Positions 1-13,282 of a DNA stretch of 64,000 bases are shown here, one piece after another. The stretch covers positions 49,487,402 through 49,551,401 of the forward strand of contig OX359249.1 in NCBI GenBank assembly GCA_947179485.1, given 5' to 3'. The position numbers and the translations under genes were made by a program. Each line of letters starts with the position of its first letter. Position 1 is the stretch's first letter. The stretch comes from Allacma fusca. Lineage: Eukaryota > Arthropoda > Collembola > Symphypleona > Sminthuridae. Under the pieces are notes generated by a model that was not told where the DNA came from, did not search any database, and saw only the letters and a program-made list of their open reading frames with translations.

Positions 1-1620
1 TGAATTGCCGTAATAAAAGGACATTTATGAGAGGACTTAGGATTTCCCAGCATCCTCATAACTACAATTCCTTGTGGTACGCAAGGATTTCAGAAATGGT
101 TTCAAATCACCCTTCCTCCAAACTCCGATTCAGAACAGTGCTTTTAATATCTAAAGCAAAAAACAAAATCCCATCCTGTTTACTACGAAAGAAGATTTGG
201 AGGAGTTACTCCAAGAAGAAACGTGGAAGTCTGGGTAGAATATGACCCACTCATTCCAACTGAATTGATGAGACGGGAATTCTTCAAATAATATTCCCTG
301 CTATGATCTCAAAGTTTCACATAGATACATTCATGTATCTATATGTACGGTCTTTGTGCTTACGATCAACTGACTGAGAAAAAAAAGTCAATTAGAATAT
401 TGATTTAAAATAAAAATAGCACATCATAACAAAAAGATCCAGGAGCCTCGGGAAATATGAGCTTGTGGTGCCGGTTTGAGCGTTCGTCTGATCCTTCCAC
501 GAAGTGTGCACAAATTCAAACATAACACCATCCCCCAGCCTCCATCGAGAGGAACCGTACTCTCTTGTAAAACAGACTGGGAAGAGAAGAAACGGAAGAA
601 CTTCACATGACATGATCTGAATACTAAATTAAGCATATCCATGAAATAAATCTACTCTGACAGACTTCATAGATCCCATTTATTACAAGTATACTTTTCT
701 CTCGTGCCCTATGCACTCCGAGCATCAATCTGAGCTACGCTTTAACATCGACATTAGAAACTTTATAGAATGTCAGAAATCAAAGCAGGGCAAGGGCGTC
801 GGATAAATATAAGAGCTTTCAAGACCCAGTCATACGGTGGGATGAAAGCAAATCAAACGCAAACAACCAAAGCATTTTCTAAGAAGAGGAAATAAAAGTC
901 ACGAGATGAGTACTACAGGGGAAAAACATTTCAGGAAGGTTCAATCCTACTACATACAACAGGAGCTCTTCACATGTTTTCCCTGCATCAACGTAAGGGA
1001 ACTTCACCTTCAGATAATCAAATCATTCCCAGATTCTGGATCAATTCAATCATCAATCCTGAGTACTTCAGGAGCTTCTCCCAGGAAGACGTGAAAAAAC
1101 TTTACATGCCGTCAGACTCTACCTCCCATCCCACAACAGAGTTTTCTGACCGAACAGGAACCTCAATCAAGCATTAAATTAGGATTTGCTTCAATTTTTT
1201 CAGTCTCAATGATTATTTTCAGGTGGATTGATTACAGGATATTAATTTGGATATCATTACCCAAATTATGAATTAATCATTGAAACAGGAGAACAACTGA
1301 CAATTGACTCACACTATGAGCTAATGATGTCTTGGGTCCAGTTTAAGTTATTTCAGATATCTGGAGGATTGGAAGGCTGGATGTAAGTACCAAGGCTACC
1401 GTAATAGGTGAAGCTCTGACATGATTTAAAAGCTGGAGAGTCCGTCGTGAGTTTAGAAGGATACGGAGAGCCAGGAATAATACATTCCGTAACAGCTTTA
1501 TGCACTTTGATGCACTTACGTAATTCATATTACAAGAGTGTGCCAGTGCATGTATGTCGCTCCAGTAAAAGAGTACTCAGATGAAGATTAGTTTTGGGGT
1601 GCACTGTAGTCTGTAGTGGT

Positions 1621-1681
1621 TTCTCTCTTCTCTCTCACTCTCACTCTCTCTCTGTCTCTCTCTCTCTCTATCTCTCACTCA
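1621..1681. repeat. Imperfect CT-rich microsatellite
   Basis: About 60 bp of interrupted TC repeats with CACTC and TGTC variants; a degraded pyrimidine tract. Confidence 0.85.
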
Positions 1682-2370
1682 ACCCTCCTTTTTCCACCAT
1701 TCAAGTGGTAGTCTTTTTGCCAGTCACCTTATGTGGCCTGTAATGGTATGGTACAGGAAGAGGCAGATTGAAAAATCCATGTAAGGTATCCCAGAACCGA
1801 GAAAAGTTGTATAAATTTTTATGCTCACGGATCAAGACAGCAAATGGGAAAACAAAATCTGAGAAAGAACCTAGCTCTTGTGTCAGAAAGAATTGAGGAA
1901 AACGAAAGAGCACGAGACCGCAAAATCAAATAGAAAATAGTATTTTTTCATATTCCTTCTCCTACAGTTAGCCCATTAATCTTTTGTCGTTCTGACAGTC
2001 TGTCTATCATTTTCCATTTCCCACTCGCACCGCTCTGGGTCTACGTGAGCAGTCCTTCAGCTTTCATATAAACTCGATTCGTCCTTGTGCAGAGCGGATC
2101 CGACATTGTTCACTTGGATATTCTTATACTCGCTACTTATTTAAACATTTTGCTTATTAAATGCATGAGCACAGTGAGTTCCTTGAGACAAGAACCACTA
2201 GAGTCTGGGAGTGAGAGAAAGTGTACAAGGAAATCATGAAGAGCTTCCTCTCCACCCAACGATTAATGCACCCGTCAACTAAGTTTATATTGCCATCATA
2301 ATATGATCCTAATGGTTCCGAAATTCACTTAGAAAAATCCTTTGGATCAGAGTTACATATGAGAGACTAG

Positions 2371-2450
2371 CCCTCATCCCGCCCGGGTATTTCTATCCGG
2401 CTTGACCCCGCGGGAGATTTTCTCGCCCAACTTGTATAGAGATAATCCCC
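2371..2450. repeat. GC-rich pocket with CCCGGGT / CCCGCGGG motifs
   Basis: In AT-rich surroundings, about 60 bp carries CCCGCCCGGG, ATCCGGCTTGACC and CCCGCGGGAG. Such degenerate CCCGGG-type strings are common at the ends of hAT-like elements; here it could equally be a CpG-bearing regulatory patch. It is not a tRNA: no cloverleaf or B box fits. Confidence 0.25.
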
Positions 2451-4928
2451 TTCCGATTTGGTATTGTTTTACGCTACAACCAGATTCCCAGTAGTTTCGA
2501 GGTTTCTATTTCGGAGCTCATTTCTAAAGCAATAGCCACCAAAGCGAGGCCGGTCATACAATCTTTAATATTCCCCTCAGTTCTTGATGTACTTTTTTCC
2601 CCCTGAATCCAGGACGTCTCAAAGGTCGCTGGTAATAATATACTTTTTCTGGATTCTTGTTCTTATTGCAGACGCCAGCTCTCCCTCTGGATCTATATAA
2701 ACTTCCAAACCGTAAGCTATTAATCGTATAGGCTGCAACTGATAATATCAGTCAATTTTAACAAATCCATTGAATCTGACAATTAATATTTTTAAAATCA
2801 AATAATTTCACAGATTCTGTTTAATAATCAAATTACTATCTGAAGATGGCAATAAATCAAAATTAAAAAAAATATTCCACATCACATCAGATCGGTTCAA
2901 AATTTAAACTGTAAGTACATATACGGTCGAGGTTCAGCTACAAAATTATTAATTCACTTGCACATTGCCCTGAATCCTAAAAAATTAGCTCATGTATTTC
3001 AACATTAGCAGATTCTAGATTGTTTAATGATGATTACAAAAAATTACAACTGTCCCGTCATACGTTTCCGTTTTCGTCAAACTCATAAATATAAGAACGT
3101 CCCTTCCATTGACTTCCGCTTACACCCAGGGACTCATGTTAAAACATTTTCATTCCCTAATTTCTTCCTACATATTTTCTATGGAAGTGATTAAATGGAA
3201 TAGGATTACGGAAGACAATCTCATGTGAGTGGAGTGCTAATCATGATATTAAACAAATAATCCAACGTTCTCAACTTCCTTCTCTTCCTTCAACATTACC
3301 CTCCTCAGTCATGAAATCCCTTCCGAGATTTACTTAGTCCTGTCTCTCTCAAGGATCCGTTTATAAATATCCGGAACAGCCGACAGTCAGAAGTTTGATA
3401 CATCTTCTTCCATGAAGCCTATACATAGTATAATAGTCTGTACATAATTAAATAAGTGTCACTGTAGTCTGTCCTCACACACTCACACACAAGACTGTGC
3501 GTAACAAAAAATCAAGGACTTGAGTTTGGGTGTATAAGTGCAGAGAAATAGTAACGGCTTCTCTTTTTCCACACACGTCGATAAATTTTAGAAAACGGAA
3601 TACGAAGGTAAATATTTTTATATGTTTTATGTTTAGCTTATCTCTATCTGTCATGAAAGAAAGTACTTGTCGACAAAGTATCAGGAAATCAGCATGGTTC
3701 ACAGACCAAGTTCAACATTTGAGTTGCATTTTTTGTGCAAATTCCAAAAGTATGAACAAATTTGGATCCATACCGTTGGAAAGGCATTGCCAAGAAAAGC
3801 AAACATCTTCCCTTGTTTGTCATCGTACCTACCACGAACCAAGAGTATGAACTCATATAAATACACTCTATACATATATAATTGTATAGATATGTATCTA
3901 TATAAAATACAAACACGGAAGATTGGCGCATCTGAATGAATTCAAGGCTCCAGCTATTTTTTGTTTTTCCCACAAATGTAAAAGTAAAAGCGCAACTAAT
4001 AAGACAACAAACACTAACTGTTTCAACTCCAGCCCTAGCTTTTCATTCCCTCCAAACTTCAACAAAAGGAAGGGTACAGGGAGACATGTGTCAGTTCCTT
4101 AACCGGTAGTAGAGTCACACTAACCGAGCTTTCATTACTCCAGCCAATGCCACTACCAAGTTCCGCAGAAACAATCACCGACATCATATATCTACACATA
4201 AAAATGAAAAGAAAATATTCCCAACGACAGCAAAAAGAAAAAAATCTCCACACTGATGATTACAAATTCTACAAAATAAAATGCTCCAAAAATGTAGCAA
4301 CAATGGTGAAGGCAGATAGAGTCAATCTATCCGAGAGGTCTTTCATGACGACTGAAAACAGTATCTTGAGTGTTCAGAGCACGTGCCTACATGAATCGGA
4401 CTAAACCTTACAATTACAACTATTGTAAAACTGGTGATATTCATTAAATTTTATATATACCATTCAATAATAATTAATATGATAACTCATATGATTATAG
4501 CAAACATGCAATGCAGATTCTTTCCTCTAAATTAACATATAGCTACTTCCTCCCTATGCTTAAGTTAGCCATTTAGCCCCGTCAAGGTACTGAAATTCAA
4601 CATAGCTCCACCGGTATCGACTCCAATTTGCTAAGTATTTACATAGCTCCAAATGCCAACACATGTTGAACAAACGCATAATTATACTCGATTTTGTAAA
4701 CACTTTCTCGGGTAACCTTTAGCCCTGGACCTGGACATCTTTCGCTACACAAATAAACAATAATTATTATTGAGTTGAGTGAGAGATTTATTTTATTAGA
4801 TAATGAATTACGGGAAATTCGAGTGATCAGGTATAATTACACGAAATAACTGCTAAGGATTTGACTCACTGAAAAAGTAAAGCTGTATAAAAATTACCTC
4901 TAACAGTATACAATGCTCAACTCAAATG

Positions 4929-4931
<3 letters not shown>

Positions 4932-4971
<40 letters not shown>
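4932..4971. repeat. (AG)n microsatellite
   Basis: About 20 uninterrupted AG units, purine strand on +. Perfect and therefore likely to vary in length. Confidence 0.97.
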
Positions 4972-4974
<3 letters not shown>

Positions 4975-5440
4975 CTTGAATTTTAGCATGAACAGCAGAA
5001 TGAAATATGGCTCATCTGAAATTTATAGAGTTGAAGAGAAAGTTCGACAAAAGTTGGAAGCCTGGTTAAAAGTTTAAACTCCAAAAATCTTTCTCAGAGT
5101 TTAATTATTCTGTTGCTGAAGAATCTTTTCTTGTTGGCTGATAAAGCTCATCGACGGAAACATATGGGAACTTGTTTTACGCTCAAAAGTTAAAGATACG
5201 GTAACTAATTCCAAGGAGTTTCGCCAAGAATTGCAATGGAAACCAGTTGGTTCCTTTGAAAAACTAATTAAAATATAACATACTGAGGCTCGACTCGACT
5301 GTACTCTTCTAGGTATCTACTGTACTCTTAGCGACGACTTATTAATAAAGTCATCGCGGTGATTGTTTACAAAATCAATGGAGCCCGAAAAATATTTTGA
5401 ATGACATGATGATAAGTTTCCTGTACCGAAAGATAGGAAT

Positions 5441-5461
5441 GAGGGGGGGGAGAGAGAGAGA
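5441..5461. repeat. G-run followed by short (AG)n
   Basis: A run of eight G and about six AG units in a pure purine stretch. Confidence 0.8.
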
Positions 5462-5919
5462 ATGAGGTAGTTAGTATGTATGCAGAAACTGTCGGGACAA
5501 GGGAATTGTTTCACCCACTAAATCGTCGTCACTAAATAACGAAGCTGTTTATACAAACTCCGAGTCACACAGTTCCTTAACAAAGACTTTTTTTTACGCA
5601 TCTGCCGTTGTATTAGTGTTACAACTACTTCAGCTATTAATGTCAAATTCACTGTCACTGTCACCAACAGGACAGACATGCCATAGCCAGACTGAAGCAA
5701 GGGGCTCCACTGTCACGGGAAAATAGATACGAAAGTCGAAGCCTGTGAGTAAGATACTCTTAAATGACAACTCAAAAGCGACCCACAGACCGAGCAACCC
5801 AACCAACTAAATAAAATGTGTACATCTCTCCAAATATTGACTCAGCGAATTACATTTACTGGGTTAAATACCCGAGTTACTACTAGCTACATATTTACTG
5901 GGACTGAGATCATAGCAAT

Positions 5920-5941
5920 ACACACACACACACACACACAC
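5920..5941. repeat. (AC)n microsatellite
   Basis: About eleven uninterrupted AC units. Confidence 0.95.
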
Positions 5942-6948
5942 TGAATGTCAGAATTCGGTCCTTGGCTGGGAGATCCATTCAAACATTTACAGGTTACTTT
6001 AATGCATGAGGTAAGGCTTATAGCAAATTATCCCAGTATTAAGTCCTTGACAATATTCTAACCATTAGCCCAATTTCTCGTCATAGGGACACACGGACCC
6101 CAGTACAAGAAATTCACGTAGATTTAACGTGGAAGTCCCTGTCAGACTCTTGTGGTGTCAAGTTGTGTATCCTCATAATGTTTGTTAATGAAGTACCTTT
6201 CGAGGTTTCTAAAATCAAACAACCCACGCTTCCCATTTTAAATTCGTCAATTTTTTTTTTGACAAGTGTATATAATTATTATAGATATACATAGATACAT
6301 ACACGGGTAGTATTTATAAATCAAGTAACTTCGGAATTGTCACACGTAAATTGCATTCATACATACATACGTTTAAAAAGCCATGGAAATACTGTTCTGT
6401 ATTTCTGCACTTCACTGTAGTAAATGAACCGAAAAATCCAGAGCAAGCAATTCCATTACTGACTCATGGGGATATTTGCACAACTTCCACACACACTCAC
6501 TTACATACATAAATTCATGTCTGTGTCGGCTGTGTCAATGCCACAAGGCTAGTGACTACCCAGTTCCCATTTGAAATCCTCGTGGGCTTCCATGAAACTG
6601 AGGAATTTAGAGTTCTCGCCGAGGAAGCATTTCACGACTGACCATTACAAAGTTTCGACTGCCATGAGGTAAAAAGAAAGAAACAACTTGTAACGCCATT
6701 CCGTTGTTTCATCCCATCATAAAGAAAAACAATTTCACGGCATTACAAACTAATCGATTTTCATACAATTTATCAACACGTGCATCATATTTAAATGATT
6801 TATGGTTAATACAGACGAGTCAGTAAACTAAACATATGGATAATTATACACCTTGCCGACAAGCTCACATGTCCGACTTGCCGCTGGAGATGTTGAAATA
6901 CCACATAAAAAATAGTTTATGAACTACACCTTCGGAATATACACAGAC

Positions 6949-6955
6949 ACATACA

Positions 6956-7006
<51 letters not shown>
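6949..7006. repeat. (AC)n microsatellite
   Basis: About 58 bp of AC repeats; the first part is interrupted by GAC and ATAC variants and the last 50 bp are pure. The 75-codon minus-strand frame across it is a poly Val-Cys artefact. Confidence 0.97.
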
Positions 7007-7009
<3 letters not shown>

Positions 7010-7356
7010 CCAAATCCTAATAACTGACTTACTACAGATATTGAGCCTTTTAATCCAGTTTCAATACTCTGATAAATGTCTGGAATAAACACAGAAAAAA
7101 AACATCCTTACGCGTACGTTCAAATTTAGTACAGGCACAAATTCCAACTTCACACATTTGCTCGTTCTTCCCAACATCCTTGACTTGTACACAGACTCAA
7201 CATGAATTACGTGTAGCCATTTGTTTGACAGTATAGAATATGCAAAGTACCGGGTAAAAGTCTTCCATAACATGGGAGTCCACAGGCGAGACAAGTAGAA
7301 GAAGATTAAACGACTACTTTCATTTTCTCCTCACTTCCAGAATAATATATTTCAAC

Positions 7357-7380
7357 CACTACTACTACTACTACTACAAC
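7357..7380. repeat. (ACT)n trinucleotide repeat
   Basis: About seven ACT units. Not in a supported coding frame. Confidence 0.9.
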
Positions 7381-10300
7381 TGGCAGTACAAAGTAAGGAC
7401 GGGAAATTTCAATGAGCTCACAGAATACATGAATAACAGTTTGTAGAAAAATTCTGGAACTCAGGAAAGAATAATTATAACATACGGCAGACCTTAATTA
7501 TACACGCACGCACATAAGTATTCACATTATTTCATTCCGAGTCAACACCACTTCCAACATAAATAGTTCCTCTGCATTACCTCCTTCTAATGCACTTCAG
7601 AGTGATCAGTCCAAGGACTGGAACATAGAAAGACTCTCATGACCACGACTGCCTCAAAAGTATTGTTACATCTGAATCCCTGAGTCTTCCATGCTAGAGG
7701 TAGATATACATACACCTGAAGTAACAAGGAACGTCCTGTTCCAAAGTAATACTTTAATTTTGAAGTTTAGTGAACGTTTGGTGAGCAGGAAATCAGTAAA
7801 CGATATGTGGTAATACTGGTAATAAAGCTGCATTACCATGCACTGTATGAAATTTATGCTCAAATAATTGTACTGGGCTCCTCCAAATATTTCTCGTTGC
7901 CTATTTGGAAATGGGCAAGGAGCCATTCCCGCCTGGACTAGTATTAGATATTTCTGGTGACTGGAGGAAATCGGCTCAAAAATTCCAGATTTTTCGACAC
8001 AACAATCACTTTGATATCTAAATGGTAAATTTCTAATCATTTTTTGTCCATACGTAGTTGCAGCTATGACATCCTACAATCCTTACTCTATGACACTCAT
8101 AATAATTAAAGGAATAGTTTCAGTATTGTATATGTACACTATGCACCTGCCAAAAATTGCCATTAAAAGATTTAAGGATAACGATTTATTTTTATTACAT
8201 TTCCCCCCGAATACGACAAAGTTGAGGGATGCGTCTTGACACACACGATGAAAGGAGTGAGAAGAAAACAAAATATTTTGTGGATCCCCGTATTTGAATG
8301 AACCAGGTGTGTTGGGCACTTTATATAATACCACTTGAAATCTATACGTATCATCACTCTCCTGTGAACTTCATGGAGATTTTATCCACACAATCATTAA
8401 GATAGAATATAGATAACCGTAGGGTAGTTCACTTTGCATTTTGACTAAACACACATATATTACTGAACTGGCGTTCACCTCTCAAGTCGAAATATTAGAC
8501 TCATCAGAGCGGTAACAATATCTTAAGGAGTAAGTCTCTTTTGGAGTCTTCCCGTCGTGGAACATCCTTCAGCCTCCGTATATATCGATACATAAAATTT
8601 ACTTTCCAAATTGTCGGCCCTACATATGAAACAGAAAGGACTCGCGTTAAGGAAAAGAGGATTTCAAATAATGAATGATGATCATGCAAAGTGAGAAAAA
8701 TAGGAGCTCCTAGGCAGACGGGAAAATATACTGCCCAAGCCATGGATCAAGTGTTCGTGCCTTATGGGACAACATTCTTCCATATTCTGAGGCTGTGGAG
8801 GCACTCTCTTCTTCAGGTATCACGTCTCAAGTGTGTGACTACATTGAATTCTCTTTTCAACGCTCAATACCGAATCTAAAGACTCATCATAGGGTTTCTT
8901 TTTAACAACAAGGAAAAACCATAGAATGCAATCCAACCACCTGTTCAAATAGAGTTAATTTCTAAAATAAACCTCCGAGGCTCTCAAAAGGTTAATCTTC
9001 ACTATTTCAATTCCCCAGCCCTTCCTTATCCAACCGCTCAGAAACTGATTTCAATTCAACTCCCCAATAAAAATATTTCACACTATGACAGAGACAAATA
9101 ATAATTACGAGCCATTCTACAGTTTACCTCTAATAATCACATTTTCCATGTGAAATTCTATAACTGTGAAAAACTTTGTAAGGGAACTTTTAAAATAAGC
9201 ACATAACTCCATTGACACTTAGTCATGGTACGAGAATATATTAAGTACTTCCCAAAATCATCCATCATTTATGGTCCCTGCTCTGTGAATCAAACACCTT
9301 CTTTTCATGATGTAGCATTTTTAGTACATATCTGTACATGTGTTCACAAACCTGTGGTAGCTACACGTAATCACAATCCACCAAACTCATAGGCACTGGT
9401 TTTACTTTTTTTTCCAACTGAAATCAAATATTCTCTAATATTTGTTATTGAAATCCCTTAGATTTGAGCAAGGGGCTGACTTTCGGCTTTCTCATAATTT
9501 TGTATCTCCATACTAGTATATGATATGAGATGAGGCCTCAAAAAATCGAAATCAGTCAAGAAGTAAATACTTGATGTAGTTGCCCATTCACGCGAATTTT
9601 CTTTTCATATGTAAATTGAGAAAGTAATGATCATACCAACGTATGGAAAGCCATGTCATACCCGCTTACCAACAGATGCTCCGTAAACAGAACATAATTA
9701 TTTCAGCTCTCAACTTAATTCAAAGCCATGCGCCCTACATTGAAACCCACATTGAAATACTGTAGAGATGAGACTGTTACCCAAATCCTTCACCCAAAAC
9801 TTCCCTTACATTGCAAGGACTGACATCGCAACGATCAGGAGTTCACTCCAGTGTTTATGGGTAAGCCTCCAACAAATGAGAATGATCTGACTCCAATAAT
9901 ATTCGAAATTTAGAAGTGAACACTGAAGGCTGTGTTCGCTCGGTATTAAATAGGAACAAATATAATTATACATAATTACTTCAAACCATTTTCACAATAT
10001 TGAGCCAATATTTCATCACCCCAAGTCTCAGGAGCTAGATCCATGCATTATATTTAAACAGAGTGTTGCAGCTGACTTCAGCATTTTTTCTTAATTTTTC
10101 AAGTTTGCAGAAATCAAAAAAAAAATATCAAGAAAAAAACATTGTGCCTCTCCAGAAATTACGACGCTCACTTTGGTGTGGGTCTTCCATCCTTCCTTTT
10201 TCCACAAAAATTCGTATTTCTTATTTATTGATTATTCTTCAAAAAACAAACGATAGAGTAATAATAATTACTATTATTCTTTGACTATGAATGCAAAAAA

Positions 10301-11505
10301 TAAAGTTTCTGTGAATGACATCAATCTCCTTTAGCTTATTCTTCGTCAATAAAAATCAGCAAAAAGTTCTCATTAAATGTTTTAATTTGTGTCTCAAATT
10401 GTTTCCAAGCTGAAGAGATTCTATGTATAAGTATCTATACATAGGTATAACAAGTGACTCAAAGAAAACCAAAGGAATTCCCATAAGTAAACCAAACACG
10501 AGAACCAAGACTTTATCTCTCAATTACAATTGGTCACATATGTATGTAATGTACGTCTCTGATGCCATAAATTAGGTAACAAAGAGAAAGCCCAACTTTG
10601 AAGGCCTGACTCAGCCTCCTATTCCTCAAACTTGTGCGATTATCAATCTACTTGTTTCATCAATATTAGGAGCTCGTGACACTCGGTCGATTAGATAATA
10701 ACCACATCATCGTGGACTTATTAGACCACTCCGTCTCTCACTACCAAGGTCTTTTGTGCACGCACTATTCATCTAGTTTAATCGTCATCAAAGGTCATAA
10801 ATGGCAGTCACCATCACCATTTATTTTCATTCCGACTCATCACACTCTAGCCTTGTTATTCTAATTCATATTTTACAATGGGATTCTCAGTCTCAACAAT
10901 ATTTTGATCCATAGCTCCGTGACAGACACACTCCAACTCAAATACACACTGGCTAGGATACATTCTTCCTTGAACTATGGTCCAAATGGGATTCTTGTCC
11001 AGAAAATATTTTAATACAAAATCCCAACAAATGGAATACAAAAAGGCTAGCAATTTACTATGGGAAGCCTAAAAATCCATGTTTTTTTTTTGAGGGTCTG
11101 CTGTAGAACCTCTGTACAGACTATGAATTTTATTTCAGCCTGGAAAGGTTATTAGCCAACGGAACAGTGTTGGCGTTCGTTCGTGTAGTCATGAAAACAA
11201 TTTCATCACAAATCGGAGAGGTACTTGATTTATTAGATTTTGTATAGGTTAAGCAAGGGCACTGAGTCAATACGAGCATAATCCCATAAGACAACACTTA
11301 GGCATGTAACCACACTAAACCTCTCGAAGACAGTTGAAAGCAGGAACGGTGTCTGCCTCTCCATTTTGAAGTGTGCTCAGTCCCCTCTCGGAAGTACAGA
11401 TATACTATAAGTAGATAGATATATGTAGACATACATTCATGCATATGTAATTCCATACTTGCTCGTATAGCGGGATGGGAAACGTGGATACACACGTATC
11501 TAGAC

Positions 11506-11537
11506 ATAGAGAGCGAGAGAGAGAGAGAGAGAGAGAC
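11506..11537. repeat. (GA)n microsatellite
   Basis: About 16 GA units with one C interruption near the start. Confidence 0.93.
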
Positions 11538-13250
11538 GAGTATTTAAATATGAGGATGTGTGCATGAAGGTATTAGGGGAAACACATGCACATCACGGAG
11601 GAGACACAACTGCGGTAAAAAAAAACCATTCAGAAACAAATGACTCAAATAAATGGCATCGTATTTCTCCACACTGTGCGTACTTAAATAGAAAAGTTGA
11701 GGCTGACTCTAATGTTGTAGAACTGAATTGAATCTTCTTGACGCTCTCTTCTTTTTTTTTCCCCACTGCTCTACCTTCTCGTCAAGGAAGGAGGAAGACA
11801 GGGATTCAACAGAATAAAATAACAGGCGCCTTCAAGTCTACGCAAGTTTTCCGTAATTCCTACGGAAATTCGGATAGAAAATTGAGTTGTGGCAATAAAA
11901 GCCTTCATGGAAGGTTAAGTACTGTTCGAGTCAGGCTACATTATAATATAACATAGTATAACCCTGTCAACCTTCGCTCAGCCTGTCCGTACTTTCAATC
12001 ATATTTCAACGCCATAAGCAATGCATTCACGGGTACGGGGCTTCAATTCTCTTCTTCAATCTCTCCTTCCCGAGTCAAAGGCGTCAAACTCCCCTTTCCT
12101 CAAAAGACAATTTCAAAAATACTGACTAGCAATTTTAAAATTTTCATTTTCCTCAAAAATTAGAGTCATAATAAATCAAAGCTTTTCATACTCCTGGCCC
12201 GTCCTTCAAAGGTGATTTTCGCTAATCTATGCAAACTTAGATTCACCTGTTAGAGGTCTCCCAGTCATAGCCAATCTTAGGAAAATGTTGAGAATTATTT
12301 TTAACCCGTCTAAATTTTCAAATTAAATTGTGCATACTCCCAATGAATCTATGCATACTAAATACTGAATTATTGTTCTCAAATATAGTTAACAACACGA
12401 GGGAAAAGAGACACTAATTGTAAGGACTGAGAATCCATTTTATTTTCGTAAACTCGTAAATCCGTCAAGAGTGATTCTCGAAGGTAATTTCATACATGGA
12501 TGTATTTAGTATTTACCTTCATATTCGCAGTCAAATCGTTCAAAATTTAATAATTTTAACAATTCACTAATCTCAATATTTTTCATTCACAAGCCTATGC
12601 CTTTCTTTAAGGGGTTCCACTATTACTCCGAATTAGGGCGACAGCTCAGAGGGATTGTGTAAATTGAAAGATTAAGATTTAAAATGAGTTGTTTTTTTCA
12701 GTGAAATTCATCCGGATTTGAAAATACTTTTGTCTCCCATAATTTTGGTGGGAATAATAATGCATACAGGTCCTACGCTTCCACAATCCTACCGTAATAC
12801 ATGCGTGGAAAGTTCTATTTTCGGCACCACTAGAGTGAATATCCACACCGCAATAAGCTTATTCTCCTTGCTATTTCATGCCTCAGTATTAATAGTAGTG
12901 GAGGCTAAACCCGGAGTTGATATCGAGTTGATCCTAACCCTGTCCCTATCACATAGTATAAATTTCATATTATGCAGATACAGAAACTATAAAACACACT
13001 GTGTATTTCCAATTAAATTTAATGAGCATTAGTAATCCACTCCATGATTTTATGTCATTGTAATTCAAGTCGCTTACGGCTGGTGGTGAACATACGTGAT
13101 ACGTACATACGCCAGTTCATAAAATGTCACACTCATTGTGAGTGTATCAATACATGACAAAACATTCCAGATTTTGTTTCCGATGAAACTATGTAGACAA
13201 GGGAGTAGTTCACATAGAAACCATTACCTATTATATTTATATACAGACTT

Positions 13251-13282
13251 CAGAGAGAGAGAGAGAGAAAGAGAGAGAGAGG
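13251..13282. repeat. (GA)n microsatellite
   Basis: About 32 bp of GA with one AAA interruption. Confidence 0.93.

Noticed and set aside
7666..8040. 124-codon minus-strand frame
   Set aside because: No recognisable domain and no splice context; within the chance range for this much sequence.
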